This document shows positions 8,845 to 17,152 of a stretch of DNA of 64,000 nucleotides, one piece after another. The stretch is from NCBI RefSeq assembly GCF_026162625.1, contig NZ_JAOTBD010000003.1, positions 1 to 64,000 on the forward strand, written 5' to 3'. Below the pieces are notes generated by a model, which saw only the letters and a program-made list of their open reading frames with translations, did no database searches and was not told the DNA's origin. Made by a program: the position numbers and the translations under genes. Each line of letters opens with the position of its first letter. Positions within the stretch are counted from its first letter, which is position 1. The stretch comes from Paracoccus beibuensis. Lineage in GTDB: Bacteria; Pseudomonadota; Alphaproteobacteria; Rhodobacterales; Rhodobacteraceae.

Positions 8845-9864
8845 ATGACCTCGATGACGCTTGGCGCAACCCGACAGACGATCTCGGACATCTTTCCGGG
8901 CCTTGCCGTCTCGGCCCTGGTGGCGGCGACGGCGCAGTTCCTGTCCGAACATTACGGCGCCCCTGCGATGCTGATGGCGCTGCTGCTGGGCCTGTCGCTG
9001 AACTTCCTGGCCGAGGACGGCACGCGCACGGCCCCGGGCGTGGCGCTGACGGCGAGGACCGTCCTCAGGCTGGGCGTCGCGCTGCTGGGCGCGCGCATCA
9101 GCGTGGATATGCTGGTCGAGCTGGGCGGCACGGCGGTGACGCTGGTCATCGCCGGGGTCGTGCTGACCATCGCCTTCGGCCTGATCGCCGCGCGCTTTGT
9201 CCATCGCGACTGGCGCTTCGCCCTGCTGACCGGTGGATCGGTGGCCATCTGCGGCGCCTCGGCAGCCATGGCGATTGCGGCGGTACTGCCGCGGCACGAA
9301 CGCTCCGAACGCGACCTGGCCTTCACGGTTCTGTCAGTGACAGTGCTCTCGACCGTGGCGATGGTGCTCTATCCGATGCTGTCCTCGGTCTTTGGCTTCA
9401 CCGCGCGCGACAGCGGCGTCTTTCTGGGCGGCACCATCCACGACGTGGCGCAGGTGGTCGGCGCGGGCTTCTCCATCAGTCCAGAGACCGGCGAGACCGC
9501 AACGTTGGTCAAGCTGATCCGCGTGTCGATGCTGGCCCCGGTGGTGCTGTGCATCTCGCTGGCGATCCGGGCGCGGGGACTGGCCGATCAGGACAGCGGC
9601 AAGCGCCCCCCGCTGCTGCCGGGCTTCGTGCTGGGCTTTCTGGCGCTGGCGGCGCTGAACTCGGCCGGGCTGGTGCCTGCGGCCGTGGCGGACTGGGCAG
9701 GTGTGCTCAGCCGGTGGGCCCTGCTGATCGCCATCGCGGCGGTCGGCATCAAGACTTCGCTGGCCAGGATGCTGGACGTGGGCGGCGTGGCGATCGGGCT
9801 GATCGTGGCCGAGACGGTCTTCCTCGGCGTCTTCGTCGTCACCGGCCTGCATCTTCTGAGTTGA
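8845..9864 (+). CDS. tauZ: TauZ, YeiH-family membrane protein, putative sulfite/sulfate exporter (copy A)
   Basis: 339 aa with about ten predicted membrane helices and the family signatures ALLLGLSLNFLAEDG, LGVALLGARIS, GGSVAICGASAAMA and FLGGTIHDVAQVVGAGF. This is the YeiH/UPF0324 family. In R. sphaeroides the homologous tauZ is proposed to export the sulfate (or sulfite) released by Xsc. It lies 76 bp after xsc and 11 bp before pta, consistent with one transcript. Export function is inferred from the family and context. Confidence 0.85.
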   Translation: MTSMTLGATRQTISDIFPGLAVSALVAATAQFLSEHYGAPAMLMALLLGLSLNFLAEDGTRTAPGVALTARTVLRLGVALLGARISVDMLVELGGTAVTLVIAGVVLTIAFGLIAARFVHRDWRFALLTGGSVAICGASAAMAIAAVLPRHERSERDLAFTVLSVTVLSTVAMVLYPMLSSVFGFTARDSGVFLGGTIHDVAQVVGAGFSISPETGETATLVKLIRVSMLAPVVLCISLAIRARGLADQDSGKRPPLLPGFVLGFLALAALNSAGLVPAAVADWAGVLSRWALLIAIAAVGIKTSLARMLDVGGVAIGLIVAETVFLGVFVVTGLHLLS

Positions 9865-9875
9865 AGGAAAATTCG

Positions 9876-10832
9876 ATGAAACCGCTCGACCGCCTGCTCG
9901 CCGCCGCCCGCGCCCGTCCGCGCCACATCATCCTGCCCGAAGGCCAGGATCCGCGTGTGGCCGAGGCGGCGCAGCGCCTGACCGAGCAGGGGCTTGCCAG
10001 GATCAGCCTGATGAACGGCCCGGTCATCGCGGGCGTGCGCATGCTGTGTCCGGCCGAGGCACCCGACCTGCCGGAGCTGGCGGATCACTGGCACCGGATG
10101 CGCGCCGCGCGGGGCATGACGGCCGAGCGGGCGCTGGTCGAGATGCGCGATCCGCTGCGCCAGGCGGCGATGCGGGTCCGGCTTGGACAGGCCGATGGCA
10201 CGGTGGCCGGGGCGGTCGCGACCACGGCCGAAACGGTGCGCGCCGCCCTGCAGGTCATCGGCCCCGAGGAGGGTGCGCCGCTCGTGTCCAGCTTCTTCCT
10301 GATGCTGGCCTGCGCCGAGACGACCCCGATCAAGGGCGGGATGATATTTGCCGATTGCGGTCTGGTCGTCGATCCCGACGCGGCGGGACTGGCCGCGATC
10401 GCCCGCGCCTCGGCCGCCAGCTGCCGCCGGCTTCTGGCCGAGCCGCCGCGCGTTGCGATGCTGTCCTTCTCGACCGCCGGCTCGGCCGACCACCCCAGCC
10501 TTACCAAGATCCGCGAGGCGCTGGCGCTGGTCCGCGCCGCCGAGCCGGACCTCGAGATCGACGGCGAGATGCAGTTCGACGCCGCTCTCGACGAGGCAAT
10601 CCGCGCAAAAAAGGCGCCGGGCAGCGCGCTGACGGGCCGTCCCAACGTCTTCATCTTCCCCGACCTCGCTTCTGGAAACATCGGCTACAAGATCGCGCAA
10701 CGACTCGGCGGCCTGACCGCGATCGGCCCCATCCTCCAAGGCCTCGCAAAACCCGCAAACGACCTCTCCCGAGGATGCTCAGCCCAAGACATCGTCAATG
10801 CCGCCGTGATCACAAGCGCACAAGCCGGATAG
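9876..10832 (+). CDS. pta: Phosphate acetyltransferase (copy A)
   Basis: 318 aa, the compact Pta form consisting of the PTA_PTB catalytic domain only. Motifs include RHIILPEGQDPRVAEAAQRL at the start, IKGGMIFADCGLVVDPD in the middle, and RPNVFIFPDLASGNIGYKI near the end. It converts the acetyl phosphate made by Xsc to acetyl-CoA. A GAAGGAAAA ribosome binding site precedes the ATG. The copy ends with Ala-Gly before TAG, whereas copy B ends with Ala-Thr, because the repeat stops two codons before the end. The amidohydrolase gene follows after 15 bp. Confidence 0.93.
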   Translation: MKPLDRLLAAARARPRHIILPEGQDPRVAEAAQRLTEQGLARISLMNGPVIAGVRMLCPAEAPDLPELADHWHRMRAARGMTAERALVEMRDPLRQAAMRVRLGQADGTVAGAVATTAETVRAALQVIGPEEGAPLVSSFFLMLACAETTPIKGGMIFADCGLVVDPDAAGLAAIARASAASCRRLLAEPPRVAMLSFSTAGSADHPSLTKIREALALVRAAEPDLEIDGEMQFDAALDEAIRAKKAPGSALTGRPNVFIFPDLASGNIGYKIAQRLGGLTAIGPILQGLAKPANDLSRGCSAQDIVNAAVITSAQAG

Positions 10833-10847
10833 AAAAAGGATCTAGCC

Positions 10848-12461
10848 ATGTCGGATATCGCAGTCTACGCGGCCAAGAAAATTCTGACGATGGACCATAA
10901 CCAGCCGACGGCAAGCCACGTCGCCGTGCGGGACGGTCGTGTGCTGGCAGTGGGCGATCGAACCTGCGCCGATCCTTGGGGTGGCGGCAGGTTAGATGAT
11001 CGCTTCACAGGCAGCGTCATCTTGCCCGGTTTTGTCGAAGGCCATTCGCATCTGATGGAGGGTGGCCTCTGGCGCTACGCATATGTCGGTTTTCAGGACC
11101 GGTATTCGCCGGAGGGCGAGCTTTGGCCGGGCCTTGCATCGAATGACGAGTTGGTGGCCCGACTTCAGATTAAGGATCAGGGCAACGCCGTCGTGGGCTG
11201 GGGCTTCGACCCAATTTTCCTGAAAGGCCCGTCGCTAAGTCGTGACGACCTTGACCGGGTCTCTACAGATCGGCCCGTGGTTGTGCTCTTCTCCAACCTG
11301 CATCTCTTGGTCTGCAACACGGCCGCGCTGCGAATGGCGGGATACGAGGACGCGCTGGACGTCGAGGGAGTGATGCGAGACGGCTCGGGCCGCCCGACCG
11401 GCGAACTGCGTGAAATGGCAGCTATGTTCCCGGTGCTGCGCCGAACACGCATCGACTTCCGCGATCTTACCGCCGGGACTGAGGTGCTGCACCGCTTCGC
11501 CCGCTCGGCCCGGCGCGCGGGTATAACGACGGCGACTGATCTTTTCAGCGCCCTGACCCCGCCGGACATTGCTGCGACGTCAGGGATCGTCGAGGCGGAG
11601 GATTTTCCGATCCGCTTGATTCCGGCCCTTGGCATCGCCGGCGGCGCGCCCGAGGGCTGGATTGAGATGATTGAAAAGCTGCGTCTCATGTCCGGCGAGA
11701 AGCTGCGCTTGGGTGCCGCGAAACTAATGACCGACGGCTCGATCCAAGGCTTCTCGGCGCGACTGAAATGGCCCGGTTATTTGACCGGTGCGCCGAATGG
11801 GATGTGGAACATGGCACCAGCCGAGTTGCGCGAGATGATTTCGGCGCTTCATGCAGCCGGCATTCAAATGCATGTCCATGTAAATGGCGACGAAGCGTCT
11901 GAACTGGTCATCGATGCGATGGCGCAGGCTATGCGCGGCCCCGGGCCCAGGGATCACCGCCACGTGCTACAGCACGGTCAGCTGATGGACGAGGCGCAGT
12001 TCCGTCGCGCCGCAGAGTTGGGATTGGCTGTCAATCTGTTTGCGAATCACATCTACCACTTCGGAGACCAGCACTACGAAAGGACGGTCGGGCCGGATCG
12101 GGCAATTCGGATGAATGCCTGCCGAAGTGCGCTGGACGCCGGCTTGCAACTCGCGATCCATTCCGACGCGCCGGTCACGCCGCTCTCGCCCCTATTTACT
12201 GCCTGGTGCGCGGTGAATCGCCTGACCGCATCGGGCCGGGTTCTCGGCGCGAGCCAGTCGCTATCGGTGCAAGAGGCTCTATATGCGATTACGATGGGCG
12301 CTGCGTGGACGCTGCGCATGGATCACGAGATCGGCAGCATCGAGGTGGGCAAGCGCGCCGATTTCGTCGTCCTTGACGAGGATCCCATACAGTGCCCTGC
12401 GTCGAATCTGAAGGATATCGGTGTCCGAGCCACGATCGTTGGCGGGCGGGTATTTGAATGA
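10848..12461 (+). CDS. YtcJ-type metal-dependent amidohydrolase, substrate unknown
   Basis: 537 aa amidohydrolase family 3 protein. Metal-site motifs visible in order are GHSHLM, KLMTDGSIQGFSARL (lysine or structural site), MHVHVNGDEA, VLQHGQ and IHSDAPVTPL. The C-terminal GSIEVGKRADFVVLDEDP is the family's closing signature. Relatives cleave C-N bonds of amides, for example N-substituted formamides. It follows pta directly with AAAAGGA upstream and overlaps the CobW-type gene by four bases. It may release a sulfonate amine such as taurine from an N-acyl precursor; that is inference from position only. There is no signal peptide, so the enzyme is cytoplasmic. Confidence 0.8.
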   Translation: MSDIAVYAAKKILTMDHNQPTASHVAVRDGRVLAVGDRTCADPWGGGRLDDRFTGSVILPGFVEGHSHLMEGGLWRYAYVGFQDRYSPEGELWPGLASNDELVARLQIKDQGNAVVGWGFDPIFLKGPSLSRDDLDRVSTDRPVVVLFSNLHLLVCNTAALRMAGYEDALDVEGVMRDGSGRPTGELREMAAMFPVLRRTRIDFRDLTAGTEVLHRFARSARRAGITTATDLFSALTPPDIAATSGIVEAEDFPIRLIPALGIAGGAPEGWIEMIEKLRLMSGEKLRLGAAKLMTDGSIQGFSARLKWPGYLTGAPNGMWNMAPAELREMISALHAAGIQMHVHVNGDEASELVIDAMAQAMRGPGPRDHRHVLQHGQLMDEAQFRRAAELGLAVNLFANHIYHFGDQHYERTVGPDRAIRMNACRSALDAGLQLAIHSDAPVTPLSPLFTAWCAVNRLTASGRVLGASQSLSVQEALYAITMGAAWTLRMDHEIGSIEVGKRADFVVLDEDPIQCPASNLKDIGVRATIVGGRVFE

Positions 12462-13348
12462 AGAAGCTGCCGCTTCTCGTCATCGGTGGCTATCTCGGCG
12501 CCGGCAAGACTACCCTGATCCGGCATCTGCTGCAGAACTCCGATGGGCTTCGGCTTCTCGTGCTGGTCAACGATTTCGGCAGTATCAACATTGATGCCGA
12601 CCTGATCGCGGCCGTGGATGGGGAAACCATCGCGCTCTCCAATGGCTGCGTCTGCTGCGCGATGACCGGCGATCTCTATTACGCGATCGGCGATGCGCTC
12701 GATCGCGTGCCGCGCCCGGATCTTTTGGTCGTTGAGGCCAGTGGCGTGGGCGATCCCGCGCGGATCGCAGCTGTCGCACGTGCCGAACCCGAGCTTCGCT
12801 ATTCCGGCACCGTGACGGTGGCGGATGCGCAATCGATCGGTAGCCTGCTCAACGACCCTCAAATAGGTGCGCAGGTCGCCGGGCAACTAAGCGTCGCCGA
12901 CCTGATCGTTCTGTCGCGTCCAGATCTGAGTGATCTCGGGGCGGCCTCGGACAGGATCTCACGGGTGAGCAGAGCAGAGCTCATCCCCTCGTTGCATGGG
13001 CAGATTGATGTCGGGCTGCTGACTGGTCTGCAGCCGACTAGCAGTCATTCCGCGTGCCATGCGGATCATAATTCAGCTTTTGTCAAATGGTCAGGCCATA
13101 TCAACGATCGCGTGTCACCGGAGCGACTAGACCGCTTTCTAAACGAAATACCCGTGGGCGTATTCAGGCTGAAGGGCTGGATCAGCCTGCCAGATCACAC
13201 CCTCGAGCTGCACCGCGTCGGACTTTCAACGCAGAAGTCCAAGATGCTGCCCAGAGGCGATTGCAGCCTGGTCGCGATCGCACCCTCAGGCCGGTTCGAT
13301 CCGGCCGAGATGCAGCACGCCTGGAGGCGCATGACGGGTGAAGAATAA
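12458..13348 (+). CDS. CobW/COG0523-family GTPase, putative metallochaperone
   Basis: 296 aa. The Walker A motif is GGYLGAGKTTLIRHLL at the N-terminus, followed by the COG0523 metal-binding signature with GCVCC (residues about 65-69) and DLLVVEASGVGDP. It is slightly short for the family, with a reduced C-terminal domain. An ATGA overlap with the amidohydrolase gene suggests co-translation. COG0523 GTPases deliver zinc or other metals to partner enzymes, and the metal-dependent amidohydrolase next door is the obvious client. The client assignment is inferred. Confidence 0.82.
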   Translation: MKKLPLLVIGGYLGAGKTTLIRHLLQNSDGLRLLVLVNDFGSINIDADLIAAVDGETIALSNGCVCCAMTGDLYYAIGDALDRVPRPDLLVVEASGVGDPARIAAVARAEPELRYSGTVTVADAQSIGSLLNDPQIGAQVAGQLSVADLIVLSRPDLSDLGAASDRISRVSRAELIPSLHGQIDVGLLTGLQPTSSHSACHADHNSAFVKWSGHINDRVSPERLDRFLNEIPVGVFRLKGWISLPDHTLELHRVGLSTQKSKMLPRGDCSLVAIAPSGRFDPAEMQHAWRRMTGEE

Positions 13349-13378
13349 CAAGAGCGAGCAACAGGAAGGGATTACAGA

Positions 13379-14815
13379 ATGGCTTGGTATCTGACCTACA
13401 CGGTCTGCTACTTTGCGGTGATGTTCGCGATCGGCGGATATTACTTCTTCAAGGTAAAGACCTCAGATGAATATCTGATCGCCAGCTGGAACATGGGCTT
13501 TTGGGCCATTACCGGCACCATCATCAGCACCTGCGCAGGGGCAGCCGTTTTCATCGGTTGGGTCGGGATGGGGTACAGCGTCGGCATATCTGGCTTCATG
13601 AAGTTCGCCCTGCCAGCCTCGGTTTTCAGTATCCTACTCATCTATTTCTTCAGTGCACCGCTGCGCCGTCAGCGGCTCTACACGCTGGCGGACCTCTTTT
13701 CCGAGCGGTTTGGCGACAAAGTCGGCCTCATTCCATCAATTTTTTCGGCCTTTGTCTATTCTGTGCCTACCGCCGCGCTGCAAATGGTTGGCATGGCGAC
13801 CCTGTTCGTGACCGTCTTCGGTCTTGACTATACTTGGGCAATCCTTCTGTCCTTCGCGCTGATCCTGGGCTTCACCATCCTCGGCGGGTTGGTCGCGACG
13901 ATCGTGACCGATGCGCTGCAAAGCGTCATCGTGATCATCGGCATCTTCGTCCTGTTCTTTGCCGCGATCAGCTATGCCGGCGGTCCCGAGGCGATCATGG
14001 CGAACTCTCCTCCGGATCATCTCAGGCTGTTTGGAGCGGAAGGAATCGGCGAGGTGCTTACCTTTGCGCTGACGGTAGGCCCGTTCTATCTGGTGTGGCA
14101 ATCAACTTGGCAGCGCATCTTCGCCTCTCGCACAGAGCGCATCGCTGTTCGCGCCGGGATCACAGGCTTCGTCGTATTCGGCGTCATTGCCGCGCTGCCG
14201 TATCTGATCGGCCTCAGCGCCGTGCAGTTCGTGCCAGAGGGGATGCGGCCTGACATGATCTTCTCGTTCCTGACAGTCGAACTGTTGCCGCCCTATCTGG
14301 GGGGCATCGTCGTCATTGGGCTTCTCTCGGCGCTGATGACCGGCGCGGATTCTTTCATCCTGCAAGGCAGCTCGAATCTGTCCGAGGATTTTTATCGCCG
14401 CTTGATCAATCCGGGCGCGACCGAGGTGCAGAAGATGTTCGTCGCCCGGCTGAGCGTAGTAATCATCTCGGTGCTTTCGTTGCTGGTGGCCTTTATGATG
14501 ACCGACATCATCAGCGCATATCAATGGGCGCTCCGGATTTCGTCGACGACCCTAGTCGTGCCGTTTCTTGCTGTGATGTTCTGGAGCAGGGCGACCGCGA
14601 CAGGCTGTTTCTGGTCAATGATCGGGGCACTGCTAGTGACGGTTGTCTGGCCTTCTTTTGGAACCTCGGTTGATCCGGTTTTTCCGGGAATGCTGACGTC
14701 GCTTGTCCTTCTGGCCGGTGTCAGCCTTGTCACAAAGCATTCGGCCCAGGAATGCCCGAAGGCTGTTTATTGGGATGACCTTCCATCGGCTAACTTGCGT
14801 GGTGTTCCGGCCTGA
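13379..14815 (+). CDS. Sodium:solute symporter family transporter, substrate unknown
   Basis: 478 aa with about 13 predicted membrane helices and sodium:solute symporter signatures such as WNMGFWAITGTIISTCAGAA near residue 40 and ADLFSERFGDK. The region LMTGADSFILQGSSNLSEDF near residue 320 is the conserved sodium-site helix. It lies 30 bp after the CobW-type gene and is probably co-transcribed. Its stop is only two bases from the stop of the convergent IclR gene. It is a plausible importer for the amidohydrolase substrate. No closer substrate call is possible by eye. Confidence 0.82.
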   Translation: MAWYLTYTVCYFAVMFAIGGYYFFKVKTSDEYLIASWNMGFWAITGTIISTCAGAAVFIGWVGMGYSVGISGFMKFALPASVFSILLIYFFSAPLRRQRLYTLADLFSERFGDKVGLIPSIFSAFVYSVPTAALQMVGMATLFVTVFGLDYTWAILLSFALILGFTILGGLVATIVTDALQSVIVIIGIFVLFFAAISYAGGPEAIMANSPPDHLRLFGAEGIGEVLTFALTVGPFYLVWQSTWQRIFASRTERIAVRAGITGFVVFGVIAALPYLIGLSAVQFVPEGMRPDMIFSFLTVELLPPYLGGIVVIGLLSALMTGADSFILQGSSNLSEDFYRRLINPGATEVQKMFVARLSVVIISVLSLLVAFMMTDIISAYQWALRISSTTLVVPFLAVMFWSRATATGCFWSMIGALLVTVVWPSFGTSVDPVFPGMLTSLVLLAGVSLVTKHSAQECPKAVYWDDLPSANLRGVPA

Positions 14816-14817
14816 CA

Positions 14818-15585
14818 CTAGACGAACAGCTGCGAAATTTCTTTCGCGGCTGATCGTAAATCCTCCAGGTGGGCAAGACCTTTTTCCAGCGTAAGCCGCT
14901 GGTGGGGGGCATGAAACGAAAGCGTTGCAGCCAATTGTCCATCGGGGGCGAATGCCGGGACGGCGACTGCAATCATTCCTTGCACAAATTCTTCTTCGTC
15001 GGTTGAAAAACCTTGTTCCTTGATGCCCGTCAGCTGCTCGAGCAGCCTGTCCGGATCGGTCACTGTCCGCTCCGTGTAAGGCCGAAGTTGGGCGGATCGC
15101 AGATATTTGTCTAAAGTTTCCTGTGTCATATGCGCGAGGCAGAGTTTACCTGCAGATGTGGCGTGTAGCGGAACGCGCGATCCTGCGTGCAACTGGATGC
15201 GAAGCGGCCATTCGGTTTCAACACGATCTATATAGATCATGGCATCCGTGTCCGGGATCGAGAGATTACATGTTTCACGGATTTTTTCATTCAGTCTGGT
15301 AAGGATCTGGCGCTGAGCCAGGCTGTGCTGTCCGGCGCGCATCACTCCCAGCATCATCTGTCGCAGTTTCGGTCCTGGTAGGTAGGTGCGACCATCTAAA
15401 TGGCGGATCAGGAACCCTTCCTCCTCCAAGGTGCCGATTAGGCGATGAACGGTCGGCTTCGGCAGCTTTACGGAACTGTTCAGCTCAGCCACTGTCATTG
15501 GCCGCGATCCAGCTGCAAGAGCCTCGAGAATCAGAAGGTTTCTGAGATTGGTCGCTGGCTTGTCGACTGTGGCAGACGGTGACAT
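14818..15585 (-). CDS. iseR: IclR-family regulator, probable IseR of isethionate catabolism
   Basis: 255 aa. The N-terminal winged helix (residues about 15-75) has the segments AELNSSVKLPKPTVHRLIGT and LEEEGFL, and the C-terminal effector domain carries PLHATSAGKLCLAHM and the EGFSTDEEEFVQGMIAVAVP-like region. The ATG at 15585 was chosen over TTG 15588 because AAGGAAG is then six bases upstream. It is divergent from the MFS gene with a strong palindrome between them. IclR regulators next to an MFS gene and a GMC dehydrogenase gene fit described isethionate clusters. The isethionate role is inferred. Confidence 0.75.
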   Translation of the reverse strand: MSPSATVDKPATNLRNLLILEALAAGSRPMTVAELNSSVKLPKPTVHRLIGTLEEEGFLIRHLDGRTYLPGPKLRQMMLGVMRAGQHSLAQRQILTRLNEKIRETCNLSIPDTDAMIYIDRVETEWPLRIQLHAGSRVPLHATSAGKLCLAHMTQETLDKYLRSAQLRPYTERTVTDPDRLLEQLTGIKEQGFSTDEEEFVQGMIAVAVPAFAPDGQLAATLSFHAPHQRLTLEKGLAHLEDLRSAAKEISQLFV

Positions 15586-15647
15586 CAAAAACTTCCTTAC
15601 AAGGCGGGGCTAGCGTAGCCACCCAACCCTTAGCAGTCCATTCCCTG

Positions 15648-15674
15648 AAAAATGAGACCTCAAGTCTCATTTTT
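15648..15674. promoter_or_regulatory. Perfect 11-5-11 palindrome, candidate IclR/IseR operator
   Basis: AAAAATGAGAC (15648-15658) and GTCTCATTTTT (15664-15674) are exact reverse complements separated by CTCAA. The site lies between the divergent regulator and MFS genes, 63 bp from the regulator ATG. A TTGACT hexamer at 15677-15682 may be the -35 of the MFS promoter, though no convincing -10 was found. The IclR protein is the obvious ligand. Confidence 0.72.
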
Positions 15675-15786
15675 GTTTGACTCGATGTATCGATGAGTGT
15701 CACGTTGCTCCAGATCGGCGCGGGGAGGTGTCGTCGACGCTCAAGAGAATATTGAGGACAACCGTCACAACGCATGGGAGGGCGTA

Positions 15787-17094
15787 ATGTCGGATGCTAC
15801 TTTGGAGGGCTACCCGGAAGAGGTGGTTGTTAACGACGTGCGCAGAGTCGCGCTCGCGAGTCTGATCGGATCAACGATCGAATGGTATGATTTCTTTCTC
15901 TACGGAGTTGTTGCCGGGATCGTCTTCAATGAACTCTATTTTCCGTCGGACGACGCGACGATTTCCATCCTTTTGGCATATGCGACCTTCGCCGTCGGTT
16001 TTGTGGCGCGCCCCCTAGGCGGACTGATCTTTGGCCACTACGGTGATCGAATTGGGCGGAAGACAATGCTGGTCATATCGCTCCTGCTGATGGGCGGAGC
16101 GACCGTGTTGATCGGGCTACTGCCAACCTATGACAGCATCGGCATAGCGGCTCCTATCATCCTACTTTTCCTGCGGGTCGCTCAGGGCATCGGCATCGGC
16201 GGCGAATGGGGCGGCGCTGTGCTCATGGCATATGAATTCGCTCCGAAGGAAAAGCGCGGCTTCTATGCGTCGATTCCTCAAATCGGCTTGTCCATTGGCC
16301 TGTTCATGGCCTCGGGGGTGATGGCCCTCCTGACCTTGCTGCCGGACGATGCGTTCATGGCATGGGGATGGCGAGCGGCGTTTGTTGCCTCGATTATTCT
16401 GGTCTTTCTGGGGACATGGATCCGCTCGACAATCAACGAAAGCCCGGAATTCGAGAAGGCAAAGGCCGAGTCCCGCAATCGAGATCAGGGGCTGCCTTTT
16501 GTAACGATGATCAAGCGTTACCCCGGGAACGTTCTGATGGGTATGGGTGCGCGCTATATCGATGGCGTCTTCTTCAACATCTTTGCGGTCTTCTCGATCG
16601 TCTACCTTACACGCTACGTGGGGATGGAGCGGTCGTTTGCTCTATGGACGGTCTGCGGCGCCGCTGTGGCGATGATTTTCGCCATACCCTTTTTCGGACA
16701 TCTGTCTGATCGGATCGGGCGGCCACGGACTTATGCCATCGGCTCACTACTGCTTACTCTGAGTGTGTTTCCCGCCTTTGCGCTGATGTCGACGGGTGAT
16801 CCACTGCTGATCATCCTGGGCATCGTCTTGCCTTTCGGGATCGTCTATCCGATGTGCTATGGTCCTGAAGCAGCCCTGTTCGCAGACCTTTTCGATCCAA
16901 GCGTCCGATATACCGGCGTTTCCTTCGTCTACCAATTTTCGGGGATTTTTGCCGCGGGCATCACGCCGATGATCGCGACGGCGCTGATGTCCGCAAATGA
17001 CAACGACCCCTTCTGGCTGTGCTGCTATGTCGTGTTCGCCGGGATCGTATCGATGATCAGCGCAATCCTGATAGGTCGACGCGCGCAGTCCTGA
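15787..17094 (+). CDS. iseU: MFS metabolite:H+ symporter, probable isethionate importer IseU
   Basis: 435 aa, twelve predicted membrane helices. The motif IGSTIEWYDFFLYG near residue 35 and the repeat GHYGDRIGRKTMLV mark the metabolite:H+ symporter branch, and LRVAQGIGIGGEWGGAVLM is the second signature. The ATG at 15787 is preceded by a GGAGGG sequence; a longer frame from 15697 would run into the promoter. The setting between an IclR gene and a GMC dehydrogenase gene matches IseU described in Cupriavidus necator. Substrate is inferred. Confidence 0.76.
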   Translation: MSDATLEGYPEEVVVNDVRRVALASLIGSTIEWYDFFLYGVVAGIVFNELYFPSDDATISILLAYATFAVGFVARPLGGLIFGHYGDRIGRKTMLVISLLLMGGATVLIGLLPTYDSIGIAAPIILLFLRVAQGIGIGGEWGGAVLMAYEFAPKEKRGFYASIPQIGLSIGLFMASGVMALLTLLPDDAFMAWGWRAAFVASIILVFLGTWIRSTINESPEFEKAKAESRNRDQGLPFVTMIKRYPGNVLMGMGARYIDGVFFNIFAVFSIVYLTRYVGMERSFALWTVCGAAVAMIFAIPFFGHLSDRIGRPRTYAIGSLLLTLSVFPAFALMSTGDPLLIILGIVLPFGIVYPMCYGPEAALFADLFDPSVRYTGVSFVYQFSGIFAAGITPMIATALMSANDNDPFWLCCYVVFAGIVSMISAILIGRRAQS

Positions 17095-17099
17095 ACACT

Positions 17100-17122
17100 G
17101 CAGGGGCTATCTCAGCCCCTGC
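17100..17122 (+). other. Perfect stem-loop between iseU and iseJ
   Basis: GCAGGGGCT (17100-17108) and AGCCCCTGC (17114-17122) form a perfect nine-pair stem with a five-base loop, five bases after the MFS stop. There is no T-run after it, so it is more likely a mRNA-stabilising or attenuating hairpin than a full terminator. Confidence 0.6.
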
Positions 17123-17152
17123 GCCCGACAGCCGCCTTGGAAGGAGCACAGC

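Larger units (their letters stand above)
6969..10822 (+). repeat. Long direct repeat, copy A (xsc-tauZ-pta cassette)
   Basis: This 3,854-bp block recurs at 18805-22658 in the same orientation with a constant offset of 11,836. All translations compared across both strands are identical inside it. The left boundary is one base before the TAA stop of the upstream dehydrogenase gene, and the right boundary lies two codons before the pta stop. No insertion-sequence ends or target duplications are seen at the borders. Confidence 0.95.

Noticed and set aside
9588-10739. 383-aa minus-strand open frame over pta, repeated at 21424-22575
   Set aside because: It is repeated only because the whole cassette is repeated; composition is that of an antisense frame.
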